A stretch of DNA of 57,517 nucleotides, taken from NCBI GenBank assembly GCA_020073245.1, contig JAIQFQ010000019.1, positions 1 through 57,517 on the forward strand. Reading direction: 5' to 3'. Under the pieces are notes generated by a model. That model was given only the letters and a program-made list of their open reading frames with translations, did no database searches and was not told where the DNA came from. The stretch is from Terriglobia bacterium. Lineage in GTDB: Bacteria; Acidobacteriota; Thermoanaerobaculia; Thermoanaerobaculales; Thermoanaerobaculaceae. A program made the translations under genes and the position numbers. Positions 35,388 to 44,306 of the stretch are shown one piece after another (position 1 is the first letter of the stretch; every line of letters begins with the position of its first letter).

Positions 35388-36257
35388 CTATCGCTCGAGC
35401 AGCACGACGCCCGACCGCCACTGCGCGCGCATACGGGCCGCGCGGCGGGGCATCAGTCGCGACATCACCTTGAACATCCACGCTCCGCGCATCACGCGAT
35501 CGAGACGGATCCCATGTTCGAACAGCTCGTGGAACTCCGCCTCATGCCAGCCATGAGGCTCGAAGAACCGCGTGCCTTCTTCGGGCGCGAACTGGTATTT
35601 CGTGTTCGCCTGCTGGAGCTTCTTGCCCCACCAGCGGTTCACCCGTTTGCGGATCATCGGCGTGGCGAGGTCGATGACCCAGTGCCGGATGGTCGCGACG
35701 GCGTGCAGATCGTCCGCCAGCTCGCTGACGACCTGCGGCGCGAGGTACACCAGTAGGCCCTCGCTGAGGACGAGGACGTTGCCCGATTCGGCGCCGAGCC
35801 TCGTGAACAGCTCGCGCCGTGGCCCGGCCTGCGACAGGTCAAAGGCGATCCGCTCCACGCGGCAACGGGGTGTTCCGGCAGCCAGTGCCTCGCTCTTGTC
35901 GCGGATCATGTCGGGCAGATCGACCTCGATCCAGCGCAGCGATGGCGGCAACGGGAGGCGGTAGGGCCGCGCGTCGAGACCGGCCGCGAGGTTGATCACC
36001 ACCTCGATGCCCTGGGGCAGGAGGCGGAGCACCAGCTCGTCGAACAGCACGGTCCGGACGATCGTCGTCCACGCCATGCGGCGCCCATAGGTGAGCTTGC
36101 GCGCGATCTCCTCGCCGCGACCTTCGCTCACCTTGACGGCGAACTCGTCATGGAAGAGCGCGTCCGAGCGCTTCGACTCCATCGCACGGTGGTACGCCAC
36201 CAGCAGCGCGGTGTCGGACACCGACCGAAGCGGTTGGAACTTGGATGCTGGCATCAT
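35388..36257 (-). CDS. SAM-dependent methyltransferase of the LCM type
   Basis: 289 residues of the leucine carboxyl methyltransferase-like superfamily (PF04072), which also includes polyketide O-methyltransferases. The family motif NLAAGLDARPYRLPL binds SAM; WIEVDLPDMIRDK carries the acidic residue that holds the ribose; LSEGLLVYLAP is the following conserved strand. It would methylate a carboxyl or hydroxyl group on an unknown acceptor. Two adjacent ATGs (36257, 36254) are possible starts. It is a single gene, convergent with the kinase. Confidence 0.82.
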   Translation of the reverse strand: MMPASKFQPLRSVSDTALLVAYHRAMESKRSDALFHDEFAVKVSEGRGEEIARKLTYGRRMAWTTIVRTVLFDELVLRLLPQGIEVVINLAAGLDARPYRLPLPPSLRWIEVDLPDMIRDKSEALAAGTPRCRVERIAFDLSQAGPRRELFTRLGAESGNVLVLSEGLLVYLAPQVVSELADDLHAVATIRHWVIDLATPMIRKRVNRWWGKKLQQANTKYQFAPEEGTRFFEPHGWHEAEFHELFEHGIRLDRVMRGAWMFKVMSRLMPRRAARMRAQWRSGVVLLER

Positions 36258-36578
36258 GGCGCGAATTGTACGCGGGATGCGCGTGCGGAAAGCCGACAGA
36301 TGCCGGATCGGCGCCGCGAGTCCCCATGTCCGGGTGTCTCGAGCGCCGAACGGCCGGTGTCGTAGTCGCGATCCCCGCCTCGGGAGACGGCCGCAGGGAC
36401 AGTCACGGCAGGGCCGCTCATGGCAGCCTCGCGAACGAGTGCCAGGAACGCAGAGCCCCTACCCGGAGAATCGGAGACCAGTGCGGCTGGATGCTCCCAG
36501 GCAGCCGGCGCGCTCATCGCCCTTCAGTGCCCAGGCGCAGACCTGACTCTCCCTGTGCCGGCAAAGGCCAACCCGTGC
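36258..36578. other. Intergenic region
   Basis: About 320 bases upstream of the methyltransferase gene and downstream of the NTF2-fold gene. Frames on either strand are short and do not resemble any family. Nothing recognisable. Confidence 0.5.
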
Positions 36579-37064
36579 TCATCCCTTCACATAGGCGAGC
36601 TTTGCGGCGACCTTGCCGTCACGCACCGTGAACACGTCGACGCCGCGGAGGTGCCAGGGCTGCCCGTTGCGCATCTTGTGATAGACCCAGAGCACGACGG
36701 CTCGATCGCCGCTCACGATCATCTCCTCCGCCTCGAACCGCGCGTCGGAATTGCGCGCGAACCACCCGCGCCAGTACTCAACCACGGCGCTCCTGCCTTG
36801 GATACTGCGGCCGTCGGGGGCAGGGGACGTGTCCTCGAAGACCGTGTCTTCCGTGACAAGCGCAGCGACCGCATCCGCGTCGTGCCGATTGAACGCCTCG
36901 TTGAAGCGCTCGACGGCGGTGCGGGTTGCCTGTTCCTTCGACTGGATATTCTTCTCGTGATTCACAGGAACCTCATTCGCTTTCTCAGCTGGGCTCGGAC
37001 TGACCAGCAGGAGCCATGCACCCGCGACAGTGAGGGCCTGAAGATGTACCGGGCAACCGCGCAT
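36579..37064 (-). CDS. Exported NTF2/SnoaL-like protein
   Basis: 161 residues. An N-terminal hydrophobic segment (ALTVAGAWLLLVSPSPA) suggests export. The rest is a cone-shaped NTF2-like fold: AVERFNEAFNRHDADAVAAL, VTEDTVFEDTSPAPDGRSIQ, GRSAVVEYWRGWFARNSDAR and WHLRGVDVFTVRDGKVA. Family members (SnoaL, ketosteroid isomerase, DUF4440) can be enzymes or binding proteins; no catalytic pair can be assigned. GGGAGGAG lies about six bases before the ATG at 37064. A second, unrelated NTF2-like gene of the same length lies at 40730-41215. Confidence 0.8.
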   Translation of the reverse strand: MRGCPVHLQALTVAGAWLLLVSPSPAEKANEVPVNHEKNIQSKEQATRTAVERFNEAFNRHDADAVAALVTEDTVFEDTSPAPDGRSIQGRSAVVEYWRGWFARNSDARFEAEEMIVSGDRAVVLWVYHKMRNGQPWHLRGVDVFTVRDGKVAAKLAYVKG

Positions 37065-37508
37065 CGTGTCTCCTCCCGCTGTGGTAATCACCAAGACCCG
37101 AAATCTCCGCTGCTTGTTCGGAATCTGTCTCTTCTTGGTTCGAGGATGCACTCGCTCAACGATGGGGTCAAGGCCAAGAAGAGTGCTTTTAGGACCCTTC
37201 TTGCGAGTGGGACGATGGCAACAAGGTGATTGAGGCGAACCAAAACAATGGTCAGGCTCTGGCCGGCGGCGAGACCGGCAGATCCTCAAGGGGAGGCCGC
37301 GTTCAAATGGGGCGAACGAAGGGATGAGCCGAGGCATTGAGCGGTGGTCGGGCGGCGCTCCGACGAGCCGGGAGGGCTGCGGCCGTCCGCGCCCGGAGCA
37401 CCAAACACGTGGTCGCGGCATGGGCCCCGGGGGTGGACCCGCGCCCTTCGGGCCGGGAGCCAGCCGCCCCGGTTGACGCCCCCGCGAGAAGGTCTATTCT
37501 CGGAGCAA
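37065..37508. other. Intergenic region between divergent genes
   Basis: About 440 bases between the divergent NTF2-like and secreted-protein genes. Bases 37080-37260 are clearly less GC-rich than the surroundings. The only recognised elements are the promoter at 37473-37500 and the ribosome binding site GGGAGGAG of the minus gene. No gene is supported. Confidence 0.5.
37473..37500 (+). promoter_or_regulatory. Sigma-70-like promoter TTGACG-16-TATTCT very close to ATG
   Basis: TTGACG (37473-37478) and TATTCT (37495-37500) are 16 bases apart. The box ends only 8 bases before the ATG at 37509, so the transcript would have a very short leader or none. Confidence 0.55.
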
Positions 37509-38153
37509 ATGAGAAAGATCTGGTTGTTCTCCGTCGGTCTGGTCGGGGTGGCGTTCATGAGCGCACTCGCCCAAGTCGCGCCTCCCGCGACTCCACTGCC
37601 CACCGCCTCCGCAGCCCTCGATGAGGGGCGCCTGGACCCGGCCTGGTTCGGGGTCGGACTCGAGTTTCGCCGCACGAACGAACTCGACTACCTGTGGGTC
37701 AAGCCGGGCTTCTCCATCGTGGATCGCAAGGTGCGGTTCGTGCCCTTTGGCGAGGTGCAGGTTCGTGGGCCGGATCCGAGCAAGCGGGACGAGAAGGACC
37801 TCGCGCTGGCTCGGCGGCTGAATCCGACGCTCCATGAAGAGCTCGCGGCCAAATTCCACGCAGCCTTTGGCAAGCACCTAGCCGTCGTCCAGGAGGGGGA
37901 GGATGTCCGCGTCGAAGGACGGATTGTGGACTGCGCCGAAAGCGCGTGGAGGAAGGGCTTCTCGTTCAAGAAGATCTATTCGCTCACCGTCGACATGAAG
38001 GTGGTCGACGCGGCGACCGGGGGAACCGTCGTCGCGATCCACCATCGCACGGTCTCGAACGACTGGAGCGACTGGGCCGAGGAGATGGCCGAAGAGGTGC
38101 AGGACGAGGGCTTCGCAAAGCTCTACGCCAAGGGCAAGCCGGTCAGGAAGTAG
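37509..38153 (+). CDS. Exported protein, DUF3313-like
   Basis: 214 residues: signal peptide (ending near SALAQ), then a domain with RRTNELDYLWVKPGFSIVDR, LAARRLNPTL-type helices, VRVEGRIVDCAESAW and YSLTVDMKVVDAATGGTVVA. The phrase YLWVKPGF followed by a paired helix and an amyloid-like strand order resembles DUF3313 lipoproteins, but no lipid-attachment cysteine is present. The function is unknown. The promoter lies at 37473-37500, and a weak GGAG is next to the start. Confidence 0.6.
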   Translation: MRKIWLFSVGLVGVAFMSALAQVAPPATPLPTASAALDEGRLDPAWFGVGLEFRRTNELDYLWVKPGFSIVDRKVRFVPFGEVQVRGPDPSKRDEKDLALARRLNPTLHEELAAKFHAAFGKHLAVVQEGEDVRVEGRIVDCAESAWRKGFSFKKIYSLTVDMKVVDAATGGTVVAIHHRTVSNDWSDWAEEMAEEVQDEGFAKLYAKGKPVRK

Positions 38154-38345
38154 ATTCCGGCGCGGGTGGGGGCTCGGGGCGGCGCTGCGTTCGGCTAGTG
38201 AAGGGCCGACGCGTCAGGCCCGGAGGTCCCGGCTTGCACGCCAAAAAGAAAGTCTTCGTCCTGGCGATCGCCCGCGAACCGATCCGCAGACTCGTGCGTA
38301 TATGTTCGTGATGACACATTCCCTTTCTCAGGGAGGCCTCTCGCG

Positions 38346-40358
38346 ATGAAACCCAACGGTTCAGCGGGAAGAGATGGTTTGCGGCGTCGCATCATTCGCT
38401 TCTTTGGCGGGATTCTGGCGTTGGTCCCTGTCTTGTTCGTCAGCCCGTCGTTCGTTGCCGCCGAATCCGCCCTCGAATCGCCACCAGTGAAATTGAACGA
38501 GGTTCCCCACGAGCTCGCTCCGGTCGACTTTCTCGCCGAGGTCCCGGTCATCGACGGCGTTCTCGACCCCGCCCTGCGGGACCTGCCGCGCCGAGCATTC
38601 TCCCAGGTGGATCTCTTCGGAACCGCGGAGAAGCCCGTCGACGCGCACTACCGTCTCGCCTACGGGACCAATTTCCTCTACGTCTACGTGGAAGCGCAGG
38701 GGGACAGAGTGACCTACAACGACCGGGCCTACCAGAACGGCGACGGCTTCCACTTCGTCATTGCCCGGCCCCGTGCAGGCGACGCGCCCTCGGACGAGTT
38801 CTACGTCGCGGCGTGCTCCGCGGTCGACCGGCCCCAACTGGATTGGAGCCGACGGCTCTTCTGGTACTACAACGTCGACAAGCTCTTCGTCCCGATGAGC
38901 GCGCAGGCCAAGCTGGCGTCCGCGGCGCACGACGGCGTCATCTCGTTCGAGCTCCTGCTGCCGTGGCAGGATCTGCATCCATACCACCCCTGGCTTTCCG
39001 ACGGGATCGGCTTCAATCTGGGGTTTGTCAAGGCCAGTGGCCAAGGCGCGTTCTATTACCGGGTCCTGCCCGAGGACCTCGGTGGTGAAAATGTACCCCG
39101 GCGCTACATCAGGCTCCGCTTCGCTGAGCCCGTCCTGAACAACGGAATGCAGACCTTCGTCGAGTTTGGACGCAACCATCTGGGTCAAGGCGAGTCGCTT
39201 TCAGCGCGAGCGGTGACGCTGAGCTCAGGTCAGGACTCGGGGTCGGAGAATCTGAGCATCGCCGTCCTCAGCGGAGAAGGGACGGGGTTGGAATCCAGTA
39301 CGACCGAGTATCCCTGCAAGCGGGGGCTCACGTTCCATGAGTTTCGGGTCAACCTGGGGGATCTCCCGCCCGGAGGCTATCGCGTTGCATGGAGATCGCG
39401 CCGCGACTATTCGAGGGGAGATGACTCGACCAGAGCCTTGGCAGTGACCGTCCTGCCGGCCACCGCGCCCGAACTCCACGCCAAGCGGCTGGAGGACCTG
39501 GGAGCGCGTCTCTCTCCGGGAAGCGCAACGACTCTCCGGTTCCTTTCCGACGAGGCTTTCGCTTCTCTGCGCTCACTGAAACCGTACGAGACCGCCGCGA
39601 AGGTACGGATGGCCCTGCTTCGAATCGAGGCGGACCTCAGCCAAGCCGAGGCGGGCCGGGACATGTTCGCGAGGAGGACCGGTTTCCTGCGGCGGGCGTT
39701 CCTCTCCCGGGTCGACAACACGCTTCAGCCCTACGGCGTCAGGGTCCCGGCTGGCTTCGACCCCAAGGCTGGCAGGAGGTATCCTCTCATCGTCTTCCTC
39801 CACGGCAGCGCGTCGGATGAAACCGATCTTGTCGGGTTCGATTTCCTGAGCGAGGGGGATTGCATCGAGCTGGCCCCGCGCGGTCGGGGCCCCTCCAACG
39901 CCTTTACGCGCGATCACGCCCAGGAGGACATCGAGGAAGCGATCGGGGCGGTCGTCCACAGCTACCCCATCGACGAAGACCGGATCATCTTGACCGGTTT
40001 CTCAATGGGGGGCTACGGCGTCTACCGGACGTTCTACGAGCATCCGGCGCGGTACAAGGCGCTGGCCGTGTTCTCCGGCATGCCGGCCGTCGAAGAGGGG
40101 TTTGCCCCCGGTGAAGTTCATCCGGGTTTCCTCGACGACAAGAATCTCGAGAGGTTCAGGGGCATGCCTGTTTTCATTTTCCACGGCCGCGAAGATCGGA
40201 ACTGTCCCTTCAGCGTCACTCAGGAGCTCATCGGGAAGCTTGGGCGGGCCGGGGCCAGTGTCGAGTTCGTCACGGAAGCCGGGGCCGGTCATCAGCGACC
40301 AGGCCCCGAGGCCCTCGCGCGCTATCACACCTGGCTCAGGACCGTGATGAACAACTAG
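38346..40358 (+). CDS. Exported CBM9-like domain/esterase fusion
   Basis: 670 residues. Signal peptide; then a CBM9-like beta sandwich (VPVIDGVLDPALRDLPRRAF, VDAHYRLAYGTNFLYVYVEA); a middle domain; and a C-terminal alpha/beta hydrolase of the polyhydroxybutyrate-depolymerase/feruloyl-esterase-like group. The catalytic triad is visible: nucleophile in LTGFSMGGYGVYR, aspartate in FHGREDRNCPF, histidine in EAGAGHQRPGPE, with PLIVFLHGSASDE as the oxyanion region. It is likely a secreted esterase that binds a polysaccharide. A clear GGGAGG about 9 bases upstream of the ATG. It is alone in its direction. Confidence 0.85.
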   Translation: MKPNGSAGRDGLRRRIIRFFGGILALVPVLFVSPSFVAAESALESPPVKLNEVPHELAPVDFLAEVPVIDGVLDPALRDLPRRAFSQVDLFGTAEKPVDAHYRLAYGTNFLYVYVEAQGDRVTYNDRAYQNGDGFHFVIARPRAGDAPSDEFYVAACSAVDRPQLDWSRRLFWYYNVDKLFVPMSAQAKLASAAHDGVISFELLLPWQDLHPYHPWLSDGIGFNLGFVKASGQGAFYYRVLPEDLGGENVPRRYIRLRFAEPVLNNGMQTFVEFGRNHLGQGESLSARAVTLSSGQDSGSENLSIAVLSGEGTGLESSTTEYPCKRGLTFHEFRVNLGDLPPGGYRVAWRSRRDYSRGDDSTRALAVTVLPATAPELHAKRLEDLGARLSPGSATTLRFLSDEAFASLRSLKPYETAAKVRMALLRIEADLSQAEAGRDMFARRTGFLRRAFLSRVDNTLQPYGVRVPAGFDPKAGRRYPLIVFLHGSASDETDLVGFDFLSEGDCIELAPRGRGPSNAFTRDHAQEDIEEAIGAVVHSYPIDEDRIILTGFSMGGYGVYRTFYEHPARYKALAVFSGMPAVEEGFAPGEVHPGFLDDKNLERFRGMPVFIFHGREDRNCPFSVTQELIGKLGRAGASVEFVTEAGAGHQRPGPEALARYHTWLRTVMNN

Positions 40359-40729
40359 TCGCTGGCGTCGGTACCGGGACCTGAGGCAGGCTGATTCGAA
40401 CCCACGCGATTCGTTCCGGTGAACCCCCGGTTCATAGGGACCAAGAAGTTCCTCTCCTTCAGGGTTCGGTGTCGGGGTGCTGAGAGTGTTGCCTGCGCGG
40501 CGACATGGGGCGTTCAGGAGGCCGCTCGACCGGGCGATCAGGTCAACCCGGGGGGAGCTGATGGGAGCGGCAGGCTGAGCTACGCCCCACCGGTCCCTGG
40601 TACCACCATCTCACCCTGGGAGGCTACGCCGGCAGCTTGGGGTCCGTGATCCGATGCGGCCGCAGGACGGCGTTGCCGACGTTGCGTCGTGGAGATCGGC
40701 CCATACGCTCCCGCTCCGCTTCACTGGAT
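40359..40729. other. Intergenic region between convergent genes
   Basis: About 370 bases between the esterase and the convergent lipoprotein gene. It contains the repeat copy at 40598-40615 and a partial copy (GTCGGTACCGGGA) at 40367-40379. A stretch near 40393 with GATTCGAACCC resembles a tRNA T-arm but has no matching stem. No gene is supported. Confidence 0.5.
40598..40615 (-). repeat. Intergenic repeat copy (minus orientation)
   Basis: Read on the minus strand: GGTGAGATGGTGGTACCA, matching the GGTGAGATGGTGATAnnnGGTACC family near 46354 and 52540. Confidence 0.5.
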
Positions 40730-41215
40730 CTATGGCGCGAGATTCGAGTTGAAGCAGTCCCGGAAGATCTTCCACGAGCCGTCGGCCTGCCGCTTGAAGA
40801 TGGTCTCATACTTGCCGTCTCCGAGAATCCTCGCTCCGCCGGCCCTGGGGGCGAGGGTGAAGGTGTAGTTCCCATAGACGAATCCGTACTCGTAGTCGAC
40901 GAACGTGCCGGAGACGGCGATCGCGAACTTCTCGAACTTCATCGCGGCCAACATGGTGCTCATCGACTTTCTGATCGCGGGGATGCCCACGTTCATGGGC
41001 GCGTTCGGCGGCAGCTGGACGCCTCCTTCGTCCCACAGCGCGATCCAGCCGTCGATGTCGCCGACGAGCAGGGCTGCGCTGTACCTCTCCCAGGTTGTCT
41101 TGACGGCTTTCTCGAAGGTTTCGGGGCTGGCCTTGGGCATGGTGGAGCACCCGGCGAGCGCGACGAGGCTCGCCACGAGAACGGCGACTTCCAGCAACGC
41201 GAATGTCTTCTTCAC
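40730..41215 (-). CDS. NTF2/DUF4440-like lipoprotein
   Basis: 161 residues. Signal peptide with a lipobox (LVALAGCSTMP); then an NTF2-like fold typical of DUF4440: TWERYSAALLVGDIDGWIAL, PPNAPMNVGIPAIRKSMSTM and FVDYEYGFVYGNYTFTL. It is anchored to a membrane by lipid and probably binds or transforms a small molecule. The start is GTG at 41215, preceded by AAGGAGG five bases upstream. A 14-base palindrome lies about 170 bases further upstream. Confidence 0.82.
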   Translation of the reverse strand: MKKTFALLEVAVLVASLVALAGCSTMPKASPETFEKAVKTTWERYSAALLVGDIDGWIALWDEGGVQLPPNAPMNVGIPAIRKSMSTMLAAMKFEKFAIAVSGTFVDYEYGFVYGNYTFTLAPRAGGARILGDGKYETIFKRQADGSWKIFRDCFNSNLAP

Positions 41216-41625
41216 GTGATCCTCCTTGATCGTTGGAGCAGCGAATCTGCGGACCGGATCCAAACCCTCCTCGATTCGGGCGACAGGACTCCGCGCACCG
41301 GCCACGTAATCCGCACGGTAGCGCGCACGCGGCAGGTCGCCGCACGAGGTGGAGCGCTGGTGGTGAACCATATGGCTTGCAACCAACCTAGGTTGGGGGG
41401 TGCACCCCGTCAAGACGAAGAGCCGGCGGAAAGCCGTCTCGCATCAAGTGACGGTGCCACACGTCGCAATCGGGGAGGTTGGACTGGAACCGGCCGGCGA
41501 CAATTCAGCCTTCTCATCCGCCGTAGCGACGACACGTCCTCGAGACCGGCTCGTACCCACCGAGCGGGCAGCCGTAAAGGACCGTCCGCCGGACATCTGT
41601 TCCTAGCGGAAGCCGGCGGTTCGAT
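41216..41625. other. Intergenic region with a 14-base palindrome
   Basis: About 410 bases between the lipoprotein and PAP2 genes, both on the minus strand. It holds the perfect palindrome CCAACCTAGGTTGG (41383-41396), a possible operator. Short frames in both directions show no domain. Confidence 0.5.
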
Positions 41626-42909
41626 TCAGAGGTGTCTCGTCTGGCGCACGCGGCCTGACTTAGTCTGCAGGTCGAGCCGCAACTCGCCGTGCGCGACGAC
41701 CCCGTCGCGGGTGGCGTTCGTGACCTCGATGTTGCCGCTCTCGAGTCGAACGACGATGCGCTTGAACACACCGGCGGGGATACGGATCGCGGCCGAGCCA
41801 TCGAGGTCCGTGAACCAACCGTCCTGCTCGATCCGATACTGCAGCGTCGGGACCGGGCCTGCGACGAACCGTGTGGAGGCTCGCAGACGGCTCGTCGGAA
41901 GGCCGAAGCCGTGCAACTCGCCCGAGACCGACACCTCGCCCGCAGGCGCATCGACCAGCACGATTCCGATGTTCGCGGTTCTGGCCGTGACCTCGAAGAC
42001 CTGTGGCGGCCGTGGAAGCGAGGAGAGCCGGACTTCGGCGGCAATCGGCGCACCGTGAGGGGTGACGAAGAGCGCGAGGAGCACGCCCACGCCACCGAGG
42101 GCCGAGAGCACCACGATCGCGCGCTGCCGGACCGCGACCGGCCCTTCTACGGCGGGGAGACCGACCGCCCGTGACTCGTGGGCGGGGATCCGCAGCACGT
42201 AGTTGTAGAGCGAGTGCGCGACTCCGAACGCGATCAGCGCCGACCAGACCGCGTCCGACAGAAAATGCCCGCCTGCCGCCATGCGACCGATGCCGAGGCC
42301 CGTGCCGACGATCAACCCCGCGCTCAGCGAGGCGACCGCCCACGGCGGTCGGCGCCGTCGCCATGTCCACCAGCCCATGCCGTAGAGGAACCCGACCGAG
42401 CAGTGGCCGCACGGAAACGACGCCCCGCCCTCGCCCCTCAGCGGCGCGACCGCGTAGTGCATCGTGCCTCCGAACTCGACGATGTCTCGCGGTCGAGGGC
42501 GGTTCCAGTGGTCCTTGAAGAGGCCGTTGATGATGATCCCGGGTCCGAGCACGACGCTCAGCAGCACGAAGGCCGCATTCCGGCGCCAGTCGTCCCTCCG
42601 GCGCGCGATGCCCGCGGCCAGTCCCGCGAGCCCGCCAAGGACGAGCGACGCCGTGACCCACGGGGCCAGGCGATACAGCACCGACCACGGCAGTCTCGTG
42701 GTGAACGGCCAATGGCCAGCTGCATTCGGGCGGTAGAAGATCCTCGCGCTCGTGATGTCGAGCGGCGTCACGGCGAACAGGAGTGTCACGACCGCGCAGA
42801 GTCCAACGAACACGACGAGGTCGTGGCGCCAGTCGCGTCGGGACCCATGCGCTCGGCCGCCCGACGGCCGCGGCTCGGCGGAGTCCCCTGGATCAGCTCT
42901 CGTCGCCAT
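41626..42909 (-). CDS. PAP2-family membrane phosphatase with C-terminal beta domain
   Basis: 427 residues. Residues 1-250 form a six-helix PAP2 phosphatase: KDHWNRPRP (C1, KxxxxxxRP), FPCGHCSVGF (C2, P-x-G-H) and GRMAAGGHFLSD (C3, R-x5-H-x3-D). It would dephosphorylate a lipid such as undecaprenyl pyrophosphate, phosphatidate or lipid A on the periplasmic side. From about 270 to the end is a beta-rich region resembling DUF4097-type adhesin/putative polymer-binding domains (ITARTANIGIVLVDAP, VSGELHGFG, IRVRLESGNIEVTN-like strands), an unusual addition. The start at 42909 follows AGGG. It is upstream, on the same strand, of the NTF2-like lipoprotein. Confidence 0.82.
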   Translation of the reverse strand: MATRADPGDSAEPRPSGGRAHGSRRDWRHDLVVFVGLCAVVTLLFAVTPLDITSARIFYRPNAAGHWPFTTRLPWSVLYRLAPWVTASLVLGGLAGLAAGIARRRDDWRRNAAFVLLSVVLGPGIIINGLFKDHWNRPRPRDIVEFGGTMHYAVAPLRGEGGASFPCGHCSVGFLYGMGWWTWRRRRPPWAVASLSAGLIVGTGLGIGRMAAGGHFLSDAVWSALIAFGVAHSLYNYVLRIPAHESRAVGLPAVEGPVAVRQRAIVVLSALGGVGVLLALFVTPHGAPIAAEVRLSSLPRPPQVFEVTARTANIGIVLVDAPAGEVSVSGELHGFGLPTSRLRASTRFVAGPVPTLQYRIEQDGWFTDLDGSAAIRIPAGVFKRIVVRLESGNIEVTNATRDGVVAHGELRLDLQTKSGRVRQTRHL

Positions 42910-43097
42910 CCCTGCTCGATCCGGCCACGGACCGCTCCGCCGGCTCGCGTGCGCGCCCCGCCCGGCCTGGATTTCCCTTGCTCGACTCGACTGATTCTAG
43001 CTCGCTGCCGCGGTGTGGGGCGTCGACTCGGGCAAAACCCGGCGGAGGCGGCGGCGGGCCCGCGGGTGGCGCCGTGGCGAAAGGAGCCGATCACCAC

Positions 43098-44132
43098 TCA
43101 CCACGACAACGCCCCCGTCACCCCGACCAGGCCCGGACCGACCATCGGCCCCAAAGCCAGGCGGTGGCCGCCGTCGGCGTCCGAGCCGTGGTGTCGGCTG
43201 ACCCAACTCCCGACCGCGCTGCCGATGAGCGCGCCCGCGACGACGTCGGAAGCCCAGTGGGCATTGAGTTCCATCCGCTCGCACCCGACAAGGCCGGCGA
43301 GGCCCCACGCGACGCCCCGCAGCACGGGACTCGCGGTGTGGTTGGACACCACGGCGGCGAGCGTGAACGCCTCGGTGGCCTCGCCGGAGGGGAACGACTG
43401 CCCGCGCGAGACCGGCTCGAACGCTCCGCTGCCGCTTCCCGCGTTCGGCCTCTGGCGGCCCGCGAGCTCCTTGACGACCGGCGCAACGAAAGCGCCGGCG
43501 AAGAGACTCGCCTCGAGGCCGTCGGCCCCGGTGGCGGCCAGGCCGGCGTCGCCCGACCACTCCCCGACGCCGAGAAGGACCCCCATCGCGGCCACGCCTC
43601 CCCAGGTCCCGATCGGCCGGATCCGGTTGGCGAGGTTCCGCGAGGAGGCGGAGGAGTGCGCCTGGAGGGAATCGCGCAGGCGGACGTCGAACACGGTCAC
43701 CGCGCCCACCAACCCCGCGCCGATCGCCAGGCGGGTCCAGTCGTGTGAGTCGAAGGACAGCGGGCGCTTGACGAGGACCCCGAAGTCCTGCCAGACCCGA
43801 TGGGGCAACGCCGCGAGCGATGGCACAGCGGGAGCCGAGGTCTGCGCCCGCGTTCGGGCGTCACCGGTCGTCATCCCGGACGGGTTGCGGGGCGGAGAGG
43901 CGGGCGTCAAAACGCCGGGGTCCGCTCCAAGGCCGAAGCGCGCCGGTGCCGGCGCCGGCCACCCGGCCTCGAAGGGCCGAGCCTCCTCGTCGTGCCCGAC
44001 AAGCCCGAGGGTCAGAGCGGGCTCACCGGCCAGAACCGGCCGGAGAAGGGCCGTTGTCGCAACGACGACGAGAAGGGGAAGGCTCACTCGGAATCGAGGT
44101 CCACACGCAACGGCCGACGGGGTTCGGCTCAT
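43098..44132 (-). CDS. PAP2-family phosphatase with altered C2 motif
   Basis: 344 residues. Signal-like segment, a low-complexity Pro/Ala-rich linker, then a PAP2 domain: KELAGRQRP (C1), GQSFPSGEATEAFTLAAVVS (C2), and ERMELNAHWASDVVAGALI (C3). The C2 histidine of P-S-G-H is replaced by glutamate (GAG codon), so acid/base catalysis in the second motif may be lost or altered. The C3 arginine, histidine and aspartate are intact. ATG 44132 follows GGGAG by six bases. It is next to a second PAP2 gene at 41626-42909 with which it shares orientation. Confidence 0.75.
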   Translation of the reverse strand: MSRTPSAVACGPRFRVSLPLLVVVATTALLRPVLAGEPALTLGLVGHDEEARPFEAGWPAPAPARFGLGADPGVLTPASPPRNPSGMTTGDARTRAQTSAPAVPSLAALPHRVWQDFGVLVKRPLSFDSHDWTRLAIGAGLVGAVTVFDVRLRDSLQAHSSASSRNLANRIRPIGTWGGVAAMGVLLGVGEWSGDAGLAATGADGLEASLFAGAFVAPVVKELAGRQRPNAGSGSGAFEPVSRGQSFPSGEATEAFTLAAVVSNHTASPVLRGVAWGLAGLVGCERMELNAHWASDVVAGALIGSAVGSWVSRHHGSDADGGHRLALGPMVGPGLVGVTGALSW

Positions 44133-44306
44133 CTCGGCTCCCTTCGCGGCCACGCGTGGGTACCCCTCCTCGGACTCCGCCTTTAGAACGCCCCGTCCCC
44201 CGCTGCGAATTTCGCCTCGGGTGGGTGAGAGGAGTGACGCAGAACCCACCGGCCGTGCGATAGCCGTAGGCGGAGCGCCTTCCGGCCGGCCTTTTGGCCC
44301 GCCCGC

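Noticed and set aside
40385..40470. tRNA-like GATTCGAACCC sequence
   Set aside because: The bases on both sides of the apparent T-loop cannot pair as a stem, and no anticodon or acceptor arm fits.
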